DNA of 64,000 nt from Doryteuthis pealeii (GCA_023376005.1 CM042145.1:61849100-61913099), one strand, 5' to 3'; positions 43,871 to 57,039 are shown, numbered from the stretch's first letter. Numbers and translations: made by a program. Notes: generated from the letters alone by a model not told the origin.

Positions 43871-44535
43871 TGTCTAACGGAATTATAATTTTGAGAATTT
43901 TTGAGGGATAAAGGATAGTGTGAATTGCTTCTTGGAGCGCTTGGACCCTGTGCTGCTGCTGACTCAACCCATTCGATTTTCTCGGCTGTGTTCCAGATTT
44001 TTGATCCCCAAGAGCCTGCCTTCGGAAAAGGGGTTTGGCAGATTCTTTCAAAAGAAAGTGTCTCTACGAAGCGCAGAGGGTTTGAGTCCCAGTGAGACTC
44101 AGTTGGTTTCTTCAAAAAGAATTAAGAGAAAGAATTTGTCAACCGAGAAATTTCGTCAGACTTTGTAGATTCCTTTCCAAAAAGTTCTTCCACTAAAGAG
44201 CAGAGTTTTGAGTCTCAGAGAGACTCAGTTGGTTTATTGAAAGAAGAAAGAAGAAAAAGAATGTGTAACAGAATTATATTTTGAGAATTTTTGAGGGATA
44301 AAGATAGTGTGAATTGCTTCGCATTGGAGCGCTTGGACCCTGTGCTGCTGCTGATTGAGAGAAAGGGTATTTAAGGCTAGTTAACCCTTCAAATCCCTCT
44401 TTGACCAGGATTCAGCTGCTGTTCGTTTGCACGGCATTTGATTTTCCTGATTTGATTTTGTGTTCCAGATTTTTGATCCCCACAGAGCCTGCCTTCGAAA
44501 AAGGGGTTTGGCAGATTCTTGCGTTGTGATCACTT
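43871..44535. repeat. Direct duplication with inner tandem repeats
   Basis: AATTTTTGAGGGATAAAG ... GGAGCGCTTGGACCCTGTGC ... TTCCAGATTTTTGATCCCC ... AAAAGGGGTTTGGCAGATTC occurs twice (43,890-44,052 and 44,283-44,520). Between them, a unit with GAGTCCCAGTGAGACTCAG recurs in tandem. Identity unknown, possibly part of an LTR-type element. Confidence 0.55.
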
Positions 44536-44857
44536 ACCAATCATGACACTAAATATCATTTAATCACAACAACAATAATAATGTCAGTCTTCTCATAGAA
44601 TATAAATCTTTCCCATTTAGCAAGAGACAATTATTTTTACTCCTTGTGAGTTTTTCAACACCAGTTTTAGTTTGTGGTTTTTCACTGAAGTAGGAGTTGT
44701 ATTTGCAGTTATTCACTTATGGATCGCTTAGCATAAATACTTTCCTTGTGGAGAACACAAGTCACTCTGGTTATTGTGACGTCAATCAGCTATGTTAGCT
44801 TCAGAGTATTTAGTGTATCTACCTCCTATTTCGTCTGTCTTCTTGTTTAGTGCTAAT

Positions 44858-45135
44858 CAACCTTCGTAAGTTATTTAATGCCAAAGCCATCCTTGTAGAG
44901 AAAATGGTGGTAACTTGTTTAACCATAGGTTGGGCCTTGTTTAAATGGCATATCAACCTTCATGGGTTATTTAATGCCAAAGCCATCCTTGTAGAAGAAC
45001 AATGGTGGTACTTATTTAACCCATAGGTAGGGCCTTGTTTAATGGCATATCAACCTTCATGGGTTATTTAATTGGGCCAGCCATCCTTGTCGAAGAACAA
45101 TGGTGGTACTTGTTTAACCCAAAGTTAAGAGATGA
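44858..45135. repeat. ~107-bp tandem repeat, about 3 units
   Basis: Each unit has GCCATCCTTGTAGA, GAACAATGGTGGTACTT and GGCATATCAACCTTCATGGG followed by TTATTTAATGCC. The latter part resembles the complement of the 5S-SINE tail. Mirror at 52,510-52,800. Confidence 0.75.
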
Positions 45136-46435
45136 TGGGGCTCAGACCTGAAATTCGAAACGCCAGCATTTGCAGGAGTGGTTACATAATATCGTGGGTA
45201 GCCTACGAAATATGTATGTAAGTGTAGCTATTTTAAATTGAAAGTTCATTGAAGCGTGTTAAAGGGAACTGGTCTAGTTAAGTTAGTTAAGTAGAACTCG
45301 GTCATTAGTCAGAAGGAGCAGATACAGAGGTCCTCACTCTGAGATGCCAATTCTCACTGTGCAGTTAGAACCCTTTATTGGGGTTTAAATAATAAAGAAT
45401 TTTAAAAAAAGCAACGTCTTGTTTCTGTGTATCAAACAAGAAATGAGCAGGACAACCCAGTCCAGAGAAGAAATCAACCAGAGGAAGATGGAGCCAACGA
45501 AGTAGGAAACAAACAGAAAAGTAAGAACCCGTTACCTCATCCTCTCATTTCTCCCCATTATATACCAGCAGAGAGGAACAGGTATAACAAAGAGGGTGTT
45601 CGGGTCCTTTGTGTTGGTTATCAAGGATCACGACACTCAATTTAATCACTAATATATCACAACAAACAATAATGTCACAGTCTTCTCAAAGAGAATAAAA
45701 ACGAGCTTCCTAACTAAGCAGACAGTATTGTAATTATTAATATCTATTAATAATGTAGATTCGCTTCCAGTTTTTTGTCTGTAAACAAAAATTACGTCAC
45801 TGCTTACGTCACATTACCCCAAATCGTCATAAAACATAGAATAAATACACTCAATTTTGAACATGCAAACATTAGACAGTCCCCTCATTGATTTTTTTTA
45901 AAACAAGTTTTAATAAATACATGACTGGTATTTAATATATCTATATATAGTTTGTTTTATTTTAATACATATTTAAAGTTTACATTCAATTTTTTAAATT
46001 TTTTTATACCTTTAATGAAATTGATGATTTTACTTACTTAGGGTAACAAACTCGCATTGAATTTTTACTCCCACCCCTCAGGCAATATGTTTCAAAAATC
46101 TATTTTTACATCGCCCGGAGGGTGTTCTTTTTATTTTGTACTAGTAATAGATTTATTATTGTTTATTATTATGCCTTATCATTTATTCCTTGAGTTTTTC
46201 ACATCAATCTATAAGTCACATTGCAGGATTTTGAAGCAGACTAATAACATGGGCTGTTTTGAGGCAAATCTAACTCAGATTTTCATAGAGACAGCGTTAT
46301 ATAAAGATTTAGATTTTTTATTCTATGTATTTTATGATTTTGACTATAAAATTAAATCTCATTGATAAACTTACACAAGTAGATTTAGTTACAAAATAGA
46401 CAGACACTGAATCTCCATTATGATAAGATTAATTA
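45136..46435. other. Unclassified repeat-rich DNA with a family-E end
   Basis: AATAATAAAG at 45,390 and an ORF at 45,427-45,645 without domain features. 46,230-46,428 matches family E (GGGCTGTTTTGAGGCAA, ending CTGAATCTCCATTATGATAA|GA). The CTAG end is not found. Confidence 0.4.
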
Positions 46436-46439
46436 TTAT

Positions 46440-46720
46440 TATATTTAATTCCTTGAGATTTTCACACCAAGCCTGATGTATTTTTTCCACACTTGGGAAA
46501 AGGGTTTTCCCTTCCCCCCAGTTGGAAAACCCAAAAAAACCCAAAGTCCTTCCTCAGATCTCCAGGGAACGTCTTCTAAGTATTACTAAGCCTGATCTCA
46601 ACACTGGCTGTTGCCTATGGAATGGTCCTCAATTACTGGTCCTCTGATCTCACAGTTTTTCTGGCTAGCAAAGGCAATCCATCTTTATCTCAAAAGTCCC
46701 ATAGAATTATAATGTAGTTA
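46440..46720 (-). pseudogene. R4/Dong-like LINE 3' end, heavily decayed
   Basis: (ATT)n-like start at 46,433, then TTTTCACACCAAGCCTGATG, CTTCCTCAGATCTCCAGGG and GGTCCTCTGATCT, aligning with 40,245-40,430. Sequence quality looks poor (short homopolymer bursts near 46,500). Confidence 0.45.
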
Positions 46721-46819
46721 TCATTCTTGAGAATGAATTCTCTGTGGATCACCATTACAAACCCAGGAGTGCATGTTTTGTATTCTTGTGTGCTCATTGG
46801 GAAATTATACTAATTGAAG

Positions 46820-47050
46820 AATATGTTTACCACAGAGTAAAGCTGGTTTGAATTCAGCCAAGGTTAAAACGATCCCAGTCTACCTAGCTTATCCACCCAT
46901 AGCTGGAGGGAGAGTAGTAAGAGTCATACCTTTCCTAAGGGTATTAGCATTATGTGAAATGCAAATATCTTCGGCCAGAATTTTGAACGTCGAGTTCGAT
47001 GAGTCCCATTTCCTCCAATATCTAATCCATTACGCCAAGCACTTCCATGA
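46820..47050 (-). mobile_element. tRNA-derived SINE (family S)
   Basis: AAGCTGGTTTGAATTCAG, CCCATAGCTGGAGGGAGAGT and CCTAAGGGTATTAGCATTATG match S. The head is degenerate. Mirror at 50,690-50,865. Confidence 0.6.
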
Positions 47051-47399
47051 CGTCTCTTTATATATGCTTATTTTTTTTTTCTGGCGCATGAATTTTCCCA
47101 TGCCTGAGCTATTGTGTTATCTTAAGAGCTGATTATCTTTGTAAAAAGGCATAGAAATAGGTTTTTTCATCATTTAACAATTATAGATGCATCACAAGAG
47201 TTTCAACCGGTAGTGTGCTGCGGCAGCGAATATGTATCATCCGTGAGCTTCCGTGGGTGTGCCGTGAGTGTTGAGGATGTTAATCATCCTCTACATTTCA
47301 TTCTATTACCTTTAATATTTTTGTCTTATTTAATATTTTTGTACTCTTAGAACAGAAGTTTTTTCAAACTGTCTTAAAAAGAGGTATTTTTACTTTTTA

Positions 47400-47700
47400 C
47401 ATTGAAATTTAATATTCTTTTATTTCACTTATATTTAAATAATTTTTACTTTTAATATATTTTTTTGTTTATTATTTAAATGTTTTTTTATTTACTTTTA
47501 TCATTTGGATATGTTTACTTTAATATATTTTTTGTGTTTATTATTTTAATGTTTTTTATTTTACTTTATACATTTGATATTTTACTTTAATTATTTTGTT
47601 TGTTTTAATTTTTTAATATTTTTTTATTTTACTTTAACATTTGAAATATTTAACTTTAATATATTTTTTTTGTTTATTACTTTAATATTGTTTGGCAAAC
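47400..47700. repeat. ~68-bp AT-rich tandem repeat, 4-5 units
   Basis: Units of ACTTTAATATATTTTTTTG, TTTATTATTTTAATG and TTTTTTATTTTACTTT with length variation. Mirror at 49,985-50,310. Flanking 47,051-47,399 and 47,701-47,940 show nothing recognised. Confidence 0.75.
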
Positions 47701-47950
47701 ATTGGTGTTACCGGTTGGAAAAAACTTTGTCTTTGAACACTTATTTCTACTTAAAGTATTTCTTTGTAAAAATTTACTACTTTTATCCATTATATACTGA
47801 TGGCGGTACCTCGATCAAATTTATTACCCAGCTCACTGTGCCGTGAGATGAAAAAGGCCTTGAGAAAAAATTCTGTTTGCTATCAGCAAAAATTCTGCTC
47901 GAAGTTGATATAAATCTAGATAGATGTGCATAATTAATTTAATCAAATCT

Positions 47951-48449
47951 ATATGTTAATACTCTTTGTTCCTGCTAATCTTGCAACATTATCATCTTAT
48001 AACACCCCCTTCTGGTTAAAAATAAGACCTCCAAATCGCCAAGATTAAATGGGAAAAATATAAAATCCTGATTATCTGGTGTTGCTTAATCCACTGAATT
48101 ATTCTTTGAGTGTTATCACTCAGTTAAATAATGGACGCAATTCGTTTTTTATTATAGAGGCAACACAAAAGGGAAGAAAAAGGACATGCTACACAGAAAA
48201 AAATATAAAAAAAAGAGAGTAGAGGTAAGTACGTCGGCAGGAATAACAATCTGTTTCAATTGCACATAATGAAAAGATGAAAAAAAAGACAGAAAATAAA
48301 AAAAAAGAAGTGAGAAGTTAAATTAAGATTATTATACTTTTTTATATATTGAACTATTTTAGCATTAAAGCTCTTAAGATAATCATGATCATCAAACGTA
48401 ATAATTTAGGTTATCAATACCTGTGGTATAATCCACAGGTCCTGCTAGA
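47951..48449 (+). mobile_element. Helitron-like family F, ~500 bp
   Basis: Starts A|TCTATATGTTAATACTC and ends CTGTGGTATAATCCACAGGT then CCTGCTAG: the 3' hairpin (one base inserted in the loop) and CTAG. Orientation is opposite to the 3' end met at 48,731. Confidence 0.6.
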
Positions 48450-48814
48450 TTATCTTCTTTTTTTTTCAACTTAATATTCAATTAATTTTTCGGGTTAAAT
48501 TACATGCAGTAAATAAAATAATACAAAAATGGTTGAAAATTGAATGCAGGTAATTTTTTTTATAGAAAATCATTTTCACCTAGCAACCATGCAGGTGCTA
48601 GGTGAACATGATTTTCTATCAAAAAAATTACTGCATTCAATTTTTTCAACCATTTTTGTATTATTTTATTTACTGCATGTTAATTTAACCCGGAGATTAT
48701 GAATATTAAGTGAAAAAAAAAAGAAGATTAACTAGCAGGACCTGTGGATATACCACAGTAATGAATAACTTAATTATTACGTTAATGATATGATGTACTA
48801 AGAGCTAATGCTAA
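48365..48814. repeat. Inner palindrome 1 (~225-bp arms)
   Basis: Centred near 48,590 (CACCTAGCA / TGCTAGGTG). The arms include both Helitron-F 3' ends and about 140 bases of their downstream DNA (TACTGCATTCAATTTTTTCA and complement). Confidence 0.8.
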
Positions 48815-48910
48815 TTGTCCGAACCCTATTGCCCTAAATGTCAAACCCCAACCTTTTTTATTATATATGTACTAGCAGATGGTTGGCTAAGGGTCTTAGT
48901 GTCCTGACAA
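48815..48910 (+). repeat. Asymmetric spacer of the giant palindrome (B-repeat piece)
   Basis: TTGTCCGAACCCTATTGCCC ... GGGTCTTAGTGTCCTGACAA. Not self-complementary except TTGTC/GACAA at its ends. It matches part of B near 3,713-3,805. No sequencing-adapter-like sequence recognised. Confidence 0.7.
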
Positions 48911-49375
48911 TTTTAGCATTAGCTCTTAAGTAATCATATCAAAACGTAATAATTAAAGTTATCATACTGTGGTATATATCCCAGTCGCTAGTTTAATTCT
49001 TCCTTTTTTTTTTTCAAAAGCTTAAAATATTCATAATTCTTCGGTTAAATTAACATGCAAGTAAATAAAATAATACAGGAAAATGGTTGAAAAATTGAAT
49101 GCAGTAATTTTTTTATAGAAAATCATTTCCCTAGCACCTGCATTGTGCTAGGTGAATGATTTCTATAAAAATTACTGCATTCAACATTTTTTCAACCATT
49201 TTTGTATTATTTTATTTACTGCATGTTATTAACGCCGGGATTATGAATTTAGTTGAAAAAAAAAAGAAGATTAACTGCAGGACTGTGGATATACCAACAG
49301 TATGATAACTTAATTATTACGTTTGATGATGATTACTTAAGAGCTAATGCTAAAATAGTTCAATATATAAGAAAA
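48911..49375. repeat. Inner palindrome 2
   Basis: Repeat of inner palindrome 1 with indels, centred near 49,145 (CCTAGCACCTGCATTGTGCT). Overall order: arm, palindrome, spacer, palindrome, mirror arm. Confidence 0.8.
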
Positions 49376-49770
49376 GTATAATAGATCTTAATTTAAAACT
49401 TTCTCCCACTCTTTTTTGTTTTATTTCTGTCTTTTTTTTCATCTTTCATTATGTTACAATTGAAACAGATTGTTATTCCTGCCGCGTAACTTACCTTTCT
49501 ACTTCTTTTTTTTATATTTTTTTTCTGTGACTGTCCTTTTTCTTCCCTTTTTTTCTCTATAATAAAAACGGAATGGTCCATTATTTAACTGAGTGTGATA
49601 ACACTCAATAAGAAAATAATTCAGTGGATAAGCAACACCAGAATAATCAGAATTTATATTTTTCCATTAATCTTGGGCGATTTTGGAATGTCTTATTTTT
49701 AACAGAGGGTGTTATAAGATGATAATGGTTGGAAGATTAAGGAAACAAGAGTATTAACATATGATTTGAT
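49275..49770 (-). mobile_element. Mirror copy of Helitron-like F
   Basis: Counterpart of 47,951-48,449, with indels in the 3' hairpin. Confidence 0.55.
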
Positions 49771-50689
49771 TTAATAAATTTATGCACATCTATGCAGTAA
49801 TTTTTATATCAACTTCAGGCAGATTTTTGCTGATAGCACAGATTTTCACCTCTTCTTATCCATCACGCATCAGTGGAGCTGGGTAATAAAATTGATCGAG
49901 GTACGCCACTCAGTTATAATGGAATTAAAAGGTAGGAATTTTTACCAAAGAAATTACTTAAGTAGAATAAAAGTTTTCAAGACAAAGTTTTTCAAACCGG
50001 TGTGCAAAATATTAAAGTAATAAAAACAAAAAATATATTAAAGTAAAATTCAAATGTTAAAGGTAAAATAAAAAAACATTAAAATAAATAAAACAAAAAA
50101 ATATATTAAAGAATATCCAAAATGATTAAAGTAAAATAAAAAAACACTTAAATAATAAAACAAAAAATATATTAAGTAAAATATCCAAATGTTAGTAAAA
50201 TAAAAAAACCAATTAAAATAATAAAACAAAAAAATTATTCAGTAAAATTTTAATTAATAAAAGTGAACTAAAAAGAAAAATATAAAATTTTCAAATGTAA
50301 AAGTAAAAATACTCTTTTTAGACAGTTGAAAAACTCTGTTTCTAAGAGTTACAAAAATATTAAATTAACAAAAAATATTAAAGTAATAGAATGAAAATGT
50401 ACGAGGATGATTAAACATCCTCACATCAACGGCCAACACCCCACGGAAGCTTCACGGTACACTAAGTGTGCCGCAGACACCCGTTTGAAAAACTCGTGAT
50501 AGGCAATCTAGATTCGTTAAATGAGAAAAATTATTTCAATTGCCTTTTTACAAGGGGAGGTAATCAGCTTAAGATAAGACAATACTCAGGCATGGGAAAT
50601 TCATGGCTAGAAAAAAAATTGATATATAAAAGACGTCCATGGAAAGTGCTTGGTGTAATGGAATAGATTGGCATGGAAATGGGACCGAT

Positions 50690-51190
50690 CGACCCGAGTT
50701 CAACATCCCTGGACTGAAGATATTTGCATTTCACCATAATGCTAATACCCTTAGGAAAAGGTATGACTCTTACTACTCTCCTCCAGCTATGGGTGGATAG
50801 TAGGGTAGACTGGGGATCTTTAACCTTGGCTGACATTCAATCCAGCTTATCTGGGTAACATATTCTCAATTAGTATATTTCCAATGAAGCACAACAAGAA
50901 TATCTAAAAACTATGTTCAACTCCTGGGTTTGAATTGGTGATCCACAAGAGATTCATTCTTCAGAATGAAACACATTAAAATTCCTATGGGGACTTTGAG
51001 ACTAAAGATGGATTGCCTTAATGCTAGCCAGAGGAACTGGGAGATCAGAGGAAGAATTGAACATCCATACAACAGCATTGGGTTTGAGATCGGCTGAATA
51101 CTTAGAAGAGTCCTGGAGATCTGAGGAGACTGTTTGTCACTGAGCCAGTAAATACCATCAGCGGTGTGAAATCTCAAGGAATTAAATATA
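50690..51190 (+). pseudogene. Mirror copies of SINE S and R4/Dong-like LINE end
   Basis: 50,690-50,865 mirrors the SINE at 46,820-47,050. 51,000-51,190 mirrors the LINE end at 46,440-46,720 and is cleaner than it (GAGATCAGAGGAAGAATTGA, ATAATAATAAT tail). Confidence 0.55.
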
Positions 51191-54100
51191 ATAATAATAA
51201 TCTATCATATGGGATTCAGTGTCTGTCTTATCTGTAACTAAATCTAACTTGTGTAAGTTTAATCACTGAGTAATTTAATTTATCGTCAAAATCATTAATA
51301 TAACATAGAATAATAAATCTTATCTATTAACGCTGTCTCTATGAAAAATCTTCTGAAGTTAGATTTGCTCAAACAGCCCATGTTATTAGTGTGTTAAAAA
51401 TATGCAATGTGCACTTATAAGATTGATGTGAAAAACTCAAAGGAATAAACTGATAAGGCTAATAATAAAACAATAATAAATCTATTACTAGTACAAATAA
51501 AAGAACCCCTCCGGGCGATGTAAAAATAGATTTTTCGAAACATATTGGCCTGAGGGGTGGAAGTAAAAATTCAATGCGAGTTTGTAACCTAAAGTAAAGT
51601 AAAATCATCAAATTCATTAAAGGATTAAAAAATTTAAAAAATTGAAATGTAAACTTTAAATCATGTATTAAAATAAAAACAAACTATATAAGATATATAA
51701 TACCAGTCATGTATTTATTAAAAACTTGTTTTAAAAAAAACAATGAGGACTGTCTAATGTTGCATTTCAAATTTTGAGTGTATTTATTCTATGTTATGAC
51801 ATTTGGGGTAATGTGACGTAAGCAGTGACGTAATTTTTGTTTACAGACAAAACTGGAAGCGAATCTACATTATTAATAGATATTATAATTTTACAATACT
51901 GTTTGTCTTGCTTAGTAGGAAAGCTCGTTTTATTCTCTTGAGAAGACTGTGACATTATTGTTGTTGTGATATATGTTGTGAATTAAATTTGAGTGTTGTG
52001 ATCCTTTGATAACCAACACAAAGACCCGAAACACCCTCTGTTGTATACCTGTTCCCTCTCTGCTGGGTATATAATGGGGGAGAGATGAGAGGATGAGGTA
52101 ACGGTTCTTACTTTTCTGTTTGTTCCTACTTCGTTGGCCTCCATCTTCCTCTGGGCTGATTTCTTCTCTGGACTGGGTGTCTGCTCATTTTCTTGTTTGT
52201 AATCAAAGAAACAAGACGTTGCTTTTTTTTAAAATTCTTTATTATTTAAACCCAAAAGGGGTTTCTAAGCACAAGTGAGAAGTTGGCATCTCAGGAGTGA
52301 GGGACCTCTGTATCTGCTCCTTCTGACTAATGACCGAGTTCTACTTAAACTAACTTTAACTAGACCAGTTCCTTTAACACGCTTTCAATGAACTTCAATT
52401 TAAAATTTAGCTACACTTACATACATAATTCGTAGGCTACCCACGATATTATGTAACACCTCCTGCAAATGCTGGCCGTTCGAATTTCAGGTCTTGAGCC
52501 CATCATCTTTAACTTTGGGTTAAACAAGTACCACCAATGTATCTCTCACGATGGCTTTGGCATTAAATAACCCATGAAGGTTGATATGCCATTAAACAAG
52601 GCCCCTACCTATGGGTTAAATAAGTACCACCCATTGTTCTTCTACAAGGATGGCTTTGGCATTAAATAACCCATGAAGGTTGATATGCCATTAAACAAGG
52701 CCCAACCTATGGGTTAAACAAGTACCACCATTGTTCTTTCTACAAGGATGGCTTTGGCATTAAATAACTTTACGAAGGTGATTAGCCACTAAACAAAGAA
52801 GACAGACGAATAGAGGTAGATACACTTAAATACTCTGAAGCTAACATAGCTGATGACGTCACAATACAGAGTGACTTGTGTTCTCCACAAGGAAAGTTAT
52901 TTTATGCTAAGCGATCCATAAGTGAATAACTGCCAAATACAACTCCTACTTCAGTGAAAAAACCACAAACTAAAACTGGTGTGAAAACTCACAAGAGTAA
53001 AAATAATTGTCTCTTTGCTAAAATGGGAAAGATTTTATTCTATTGAGAAGAACTGACATTATTATTGTTGTTGTGATTAAATGATATTTAAGTGTCATGA
53101 TTGGTAAGTGATCACAACGCAAGAATCTGCCAAACCCCTTTTTCCGAAGGCAGGCTCTTTGGGGGATCAAAAATCTGGAACACAAATCAAATCAGGAAAA
53201 TCAAATGGTGCAAACTACACAGCAGCTGAATCCTGGTCAAAGAGGATTTTGAAGGGTTAACTAGGCCTTAAATACCCTTTCTCTCAATCAGCAGCAGCAC
53301 AGGGTCCAAGCGCTCCAAGCGAAGCAATTCACACTATCTTTATCCCTCAAAAATTCTCAAAATATAATTCTGTTACACATTCTTTTTCTTCTTTCTTCTT
53401 CAATAAACCAAACTGAGTCTCTCTGAGACTCAAAACTCTGCTTCTTTAGTGGAAGAGACTTTTTGGAAAGGAATCTACAAAGTCTGACGAAATTTCTCGG
53501 TTGACAAATTCTTTCTCTTAATTCTTTTTTGAAGAAACCAACTGGAGTCTCACTGGGACTCAAACCCTCTTGCGCTCGGTAGAAGACACTTTCTTTGAAA
53601 GGAATCTGCCAAACCCCTTTTTCCAAGGCAGGCTCTTTGGGGGATCAAAATCTGGAACACAGCCGAGGAAAAATCGAATGGGTGTGAGTCAGCAGCAGAC
53701 AGGGTCCAAGCGCTCCAAGGGAAGCAATTCACACTATTTTTATCCCCAAAAATTCTCAAAATATAATTCCGTTAGACATTGTTAAAAAATCAACTTACTT
53801 AGAAGAGTCCTTGAGATGTGAGGAAACTTGCTGTCACTCACTTCAGTGAAAAACTACTAGCTAAAACTGGGTGTAAAAAAACTAGCAAGTAGCAAATAAA
53901 TGATAATCACTTTGCTGAGAAGGAAGTTAGTTTGATGTGTGAAGCTGTGACATATTTTTGGAATTTACGAGCTTTAATCCCACATAAAATGAGAAATACC
54001 TTTTTATCTCCACTAAGCACAGGTACTCATCTTCATATATTCTACACAGGATACTTTAAACACCAATTAACAAGAGGTGTTTCCTTTTATTGACAGGGAC

Positions 54101-54595
54101 TAACTAAAGAAAAGGTTAGGGACAGAAAACCTGACCCCTATACACAAAAAGAGATTCGATGCAGATAACTCTGACCTGTCAGTTACTACTATCTGTCAGT
54201 GTTACAAGTACTGACTAAAGTGAATATCAACATTATTGTTGTTGTTGTTGTTGTTATATAGATATGGAGTTTTACATCTTGAAATGTATTGTGTATTAGT
54301 TTGAAAATAATAAAAAAGAGAAATGATGGGGGGGGGGGTGTTAGTTAGCATCGCATTAGCGTATTGGTTGCCAAGAAGTGGGCGTCAATAAATATGTTGA
54401 CATCGTTGAGCTGGTTGACATTTTAGAGGAGAAGATGGAAATCAAACGAGATATACTTGACAAGAATTAAGTTGTTCTGAAAAGACCAAACTGAATCTTG
54501 AAAGTTCACAACAACCACCAATGTCTGAGCTGTAGTAGTAGTAGTAGTTAGTAGTACTTTGTAGTAGTAGTCAGTAGTAGTAGTAGTGAAATACA
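51191..54595. repeat. Mirror of 43.0-46.4 kb
   Basis: Contains the reverse complements of the E end (51,200-51,410), the unclassified AATAATAAAG region (52,050-52,260), the ~107-bp tandem repeat (52,510-52,800), the GGAGCGCTTGG duplication (53,110-53,780) and the LINE end (53,785-53,900). (TAG)n at 54,532-54,590 mirrors (CTA)n. No independent gene. Confidence 0.7.
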
Positions 54596-54639
54596 TCACA
54601 GCTATCATCAAATGGAAAGAAGACGAAACTGAAGGTTCT

Positions 54640-55000
54640 TGGGTTGGTTTGTTGGATTTTACGGCATGTCAACCCTTGCTTAGTTTATTTTATACCGAAG
54701 ACGTATTGTTTTATTCATTCTTGATGGGTACTAATTTTTTTAAAACTCATTTTTTCTATTTAACCAATAGATGGGACCCTAATAGGTACTACCACTCCGG
54801 GTCAGGGGTGGATCTGGAGTAATAGTGATGAAGGAGTAGTACCTGCTATGGTCCCATCTATGGATTAATAGAAAAACATGAGTTTAAAAATGGGTTTAAG
54901 AATTGAGTTTAAAAATGAGTACCCATGACGAATGATAAAACAAAATGTCTTTGGCATAAAATAACCCAACAAGGGTTGACATGCCCCGTAAAATTTAAAC
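54640..55000. repeat. Mirror of the B/tail inverted repeat
   Basis: Counterpart of 42,655-43,020. TTTTACGGCATGTCAACCC at 54,657 and TGACATGCCCCGTAAAATT near 54,978. Confidence 0.65.
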
Positions 55001-55359
55001 CAACCAGCCAACGAGTTCCGTTTAAATTCACTTCAACTCTTTATGATTACGGACAATATTTGATGTGAATAAATGTTTTATTGTTACTGTTGCAGAAAAT
55101 TGAAAATTCGCTGCAATATCGTGCATTATCTCCCCCTTCACCCCTCGGGATCAAGAGTTATATTTTTAAGAATAACAATAAGGGAATAAGGGACATTAGG
55201 GGTGAGAATAAAAAGGGGACCACCACCACGTCCACTTCTGGGTAAAGGTTTTTAAAAAGTGAGAAGCTGTTAATGATCTTATCACAATCACCCCCCATGA
55301 ATATGATTATTTTTGCACCCGTGGGCATTATCTGTTTCAGGTCATTCTATCATGTTGAT

Positions 55360-55647
55360 AGATTGGAGAAAGAGAGGAGAGAGAAGAGAGAGAGAAGAGA
55401 GGGGGGGGACGGAGACGGATGGTAGTAAAAACGATAAGGAGAGGGTGAGAGAGAGAGGAGTAGACGGGGGGTTAGTGAAAACGATAATGCATATGAGAGA
55501 GAGAGAGAGAGGAGAGAGAGAGACAGTGAAACATATGAGGAATAGAGAAATGGGTAAGAAGAAATCAGACAGGAAACAGGAGAGAAGATTTTTTAAAGTT
55601 TAGAGGAGAGGGGGGAACACAGAGAGAGGAGAGAGAGAGAAGAGAGA

Positions 55648-55678
<31 letters not shown>

Positions 55679-55730
55679 AGAGGGTAGTGGAAAAACGATA
55701 ATGATAACGAAAACGAGGGGGGGGGAGAGA
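55360..55730. repeat. Interrupted (GA)n region
   Basis: Mirror of 41,928-42,300. ORFs here are artefacts. Confidence 0.9.
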
Positions 55731-56079
55731 AGAGATCGTTGAAGTGATAGTGTGTATCAAAAATATTTTCGTTTTTTATCTCACTCATAATTTAAACAAC
55801 AAAAACTTATCTAAAGTTTTACATATGATAATCCTAGTTCTTCTAAAATTTTCGACGGTCTCAGGTTCGGATTATTTTTCTACCTCGCATTTTGAAAGCC
55901 GCATAAGCGACAACAGATACTCGTCATTTTCTAGACATTTGAAGGAAAACGATTAAAACAGGATGATTGGAAAAAAAGTAACTCCCTTTTTAAACTATTT
56001 TTTTTTATGTATAACGGTGTCTCACGATGTTCAAAATGAAATTGACCAGTTGGAGCATTTTGAAGACTGATTTTTAGTT

Positions 56080-56400
56080 GCAAATTTTTCTATTTTTGTT
56101 TGTGAATTTTCCTGTCCGCATGAGCGATCGGACCCCGATTAATACCCTGGCGACTTTTTTCTTTGGGGCTGGTTGAAAGAGCCTACGAAACCGACAACCT
56201 TTGGAGAACTTTGGATACGAATAATTGATATCTTTCTGCCAATTCCACAAGAGTTCCTGGAAGATCAGTTGATACGATAAAACTCCATGCCTTATGTGTG
56301 TTCTTCTCAATAGTTCATTTTTTTTGTAAAAATAAAAGGTATTCAAGAAATATAATTATAAAGATTTTTAAAAGGGATTAATCCACCTTGTAGAGCCAAA
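56080..56400 (+). pseudogene. Mirror of the Tc1/mariner-type transposase fragment
   Basis: GAGCGATCGGACCCCGAT then CCCTGG-CGACTTTTTTC, with the reading frame broken relative to 41,430-41,560. Confidence 0.55.
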
Positions 56401-57039
56401 TATTTTGGTTCCCGTTTAAAAATAAGGTCTCAGTATTGGTGAAAATTTTAATTCAATACTGCCATCTAAAGAAAAATATTCAGCTGGACGCAGCAAACTG
56501 TAAAAAATAATACAAGGGTATTGATGGGTAGGAAAGGTGATTCCTCTAGGAATTGTGCAAGAGAATTAAAATTTATGCTGATCATGATGAAAAAAGTAAT
56601 TAAGGTGGTCGATTTTTCACTTTTAAAAATAACAAATTCCTCTCAAAGCAGCGAAAGTTGTACTAATAATATACTGATACAAAAAACCTAAATCTCGTAC
56701 TTGCATCATTGTTTGAGGAAATAGTCCCAAATTCGTCTTCTAAATGCAACACAAAATATCTCGTTTTTTGCACATTTGGCCTAGAAAGTTGGTTAGAAAA
56801 TTTAGAGCATTTCATATTTAAAACAGAAAAAGTTTGTCATTTTAACGAAACAAATAAAATATTATAACTAAAATTTCTACTTCACCACATGGGGACGTTC
56901 AGTTCCCATAAATCGTTCTACCCTAATGGACAAAACAGAGGATCTGTCTTAGAAATGAGACTAAAAAACACCAACCAATTAGCTGGGAAGAGTTGTCATT
57001 TAGTAGATTTTTCCGGCAAACCACAGAATGGTCACCAAG

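Larger units (their letters stand above)
34075..48814 (+). repeat. Left arm of a giant (~14.7-kb) inverted repeat
   Basis: Every landmark of this arm reappears in reverse order and complement in 48,911-63,797. Examples: poly-T 34,344-34,373 with poly-A 63,496-63,522; the gene at 38,556 with 59,180; transposase motif 41,500 with 56,145; GC-rich SINE 39,850 with 57,860. Paired coordinates sum to about 97,580-97,870, so the arms are colinear with small indels. The centre is near 48,860. Confidence 0.9.

Noticed and set aside
45427..45645. 72-residue Gln/Asn/Arg-rich ORF
   Set aside because: No domain or signal; its mirror at 52.0-52.2 kb is not open and it lies in unclassified repeat DNA.
48815..48910. 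Unremoved sequencing adapter at the palindrome centre
   Set aside because: The spacer matches host repeat B, so the simple missed-adapter explanation is not supported, although fold-back chimerism remains possible.
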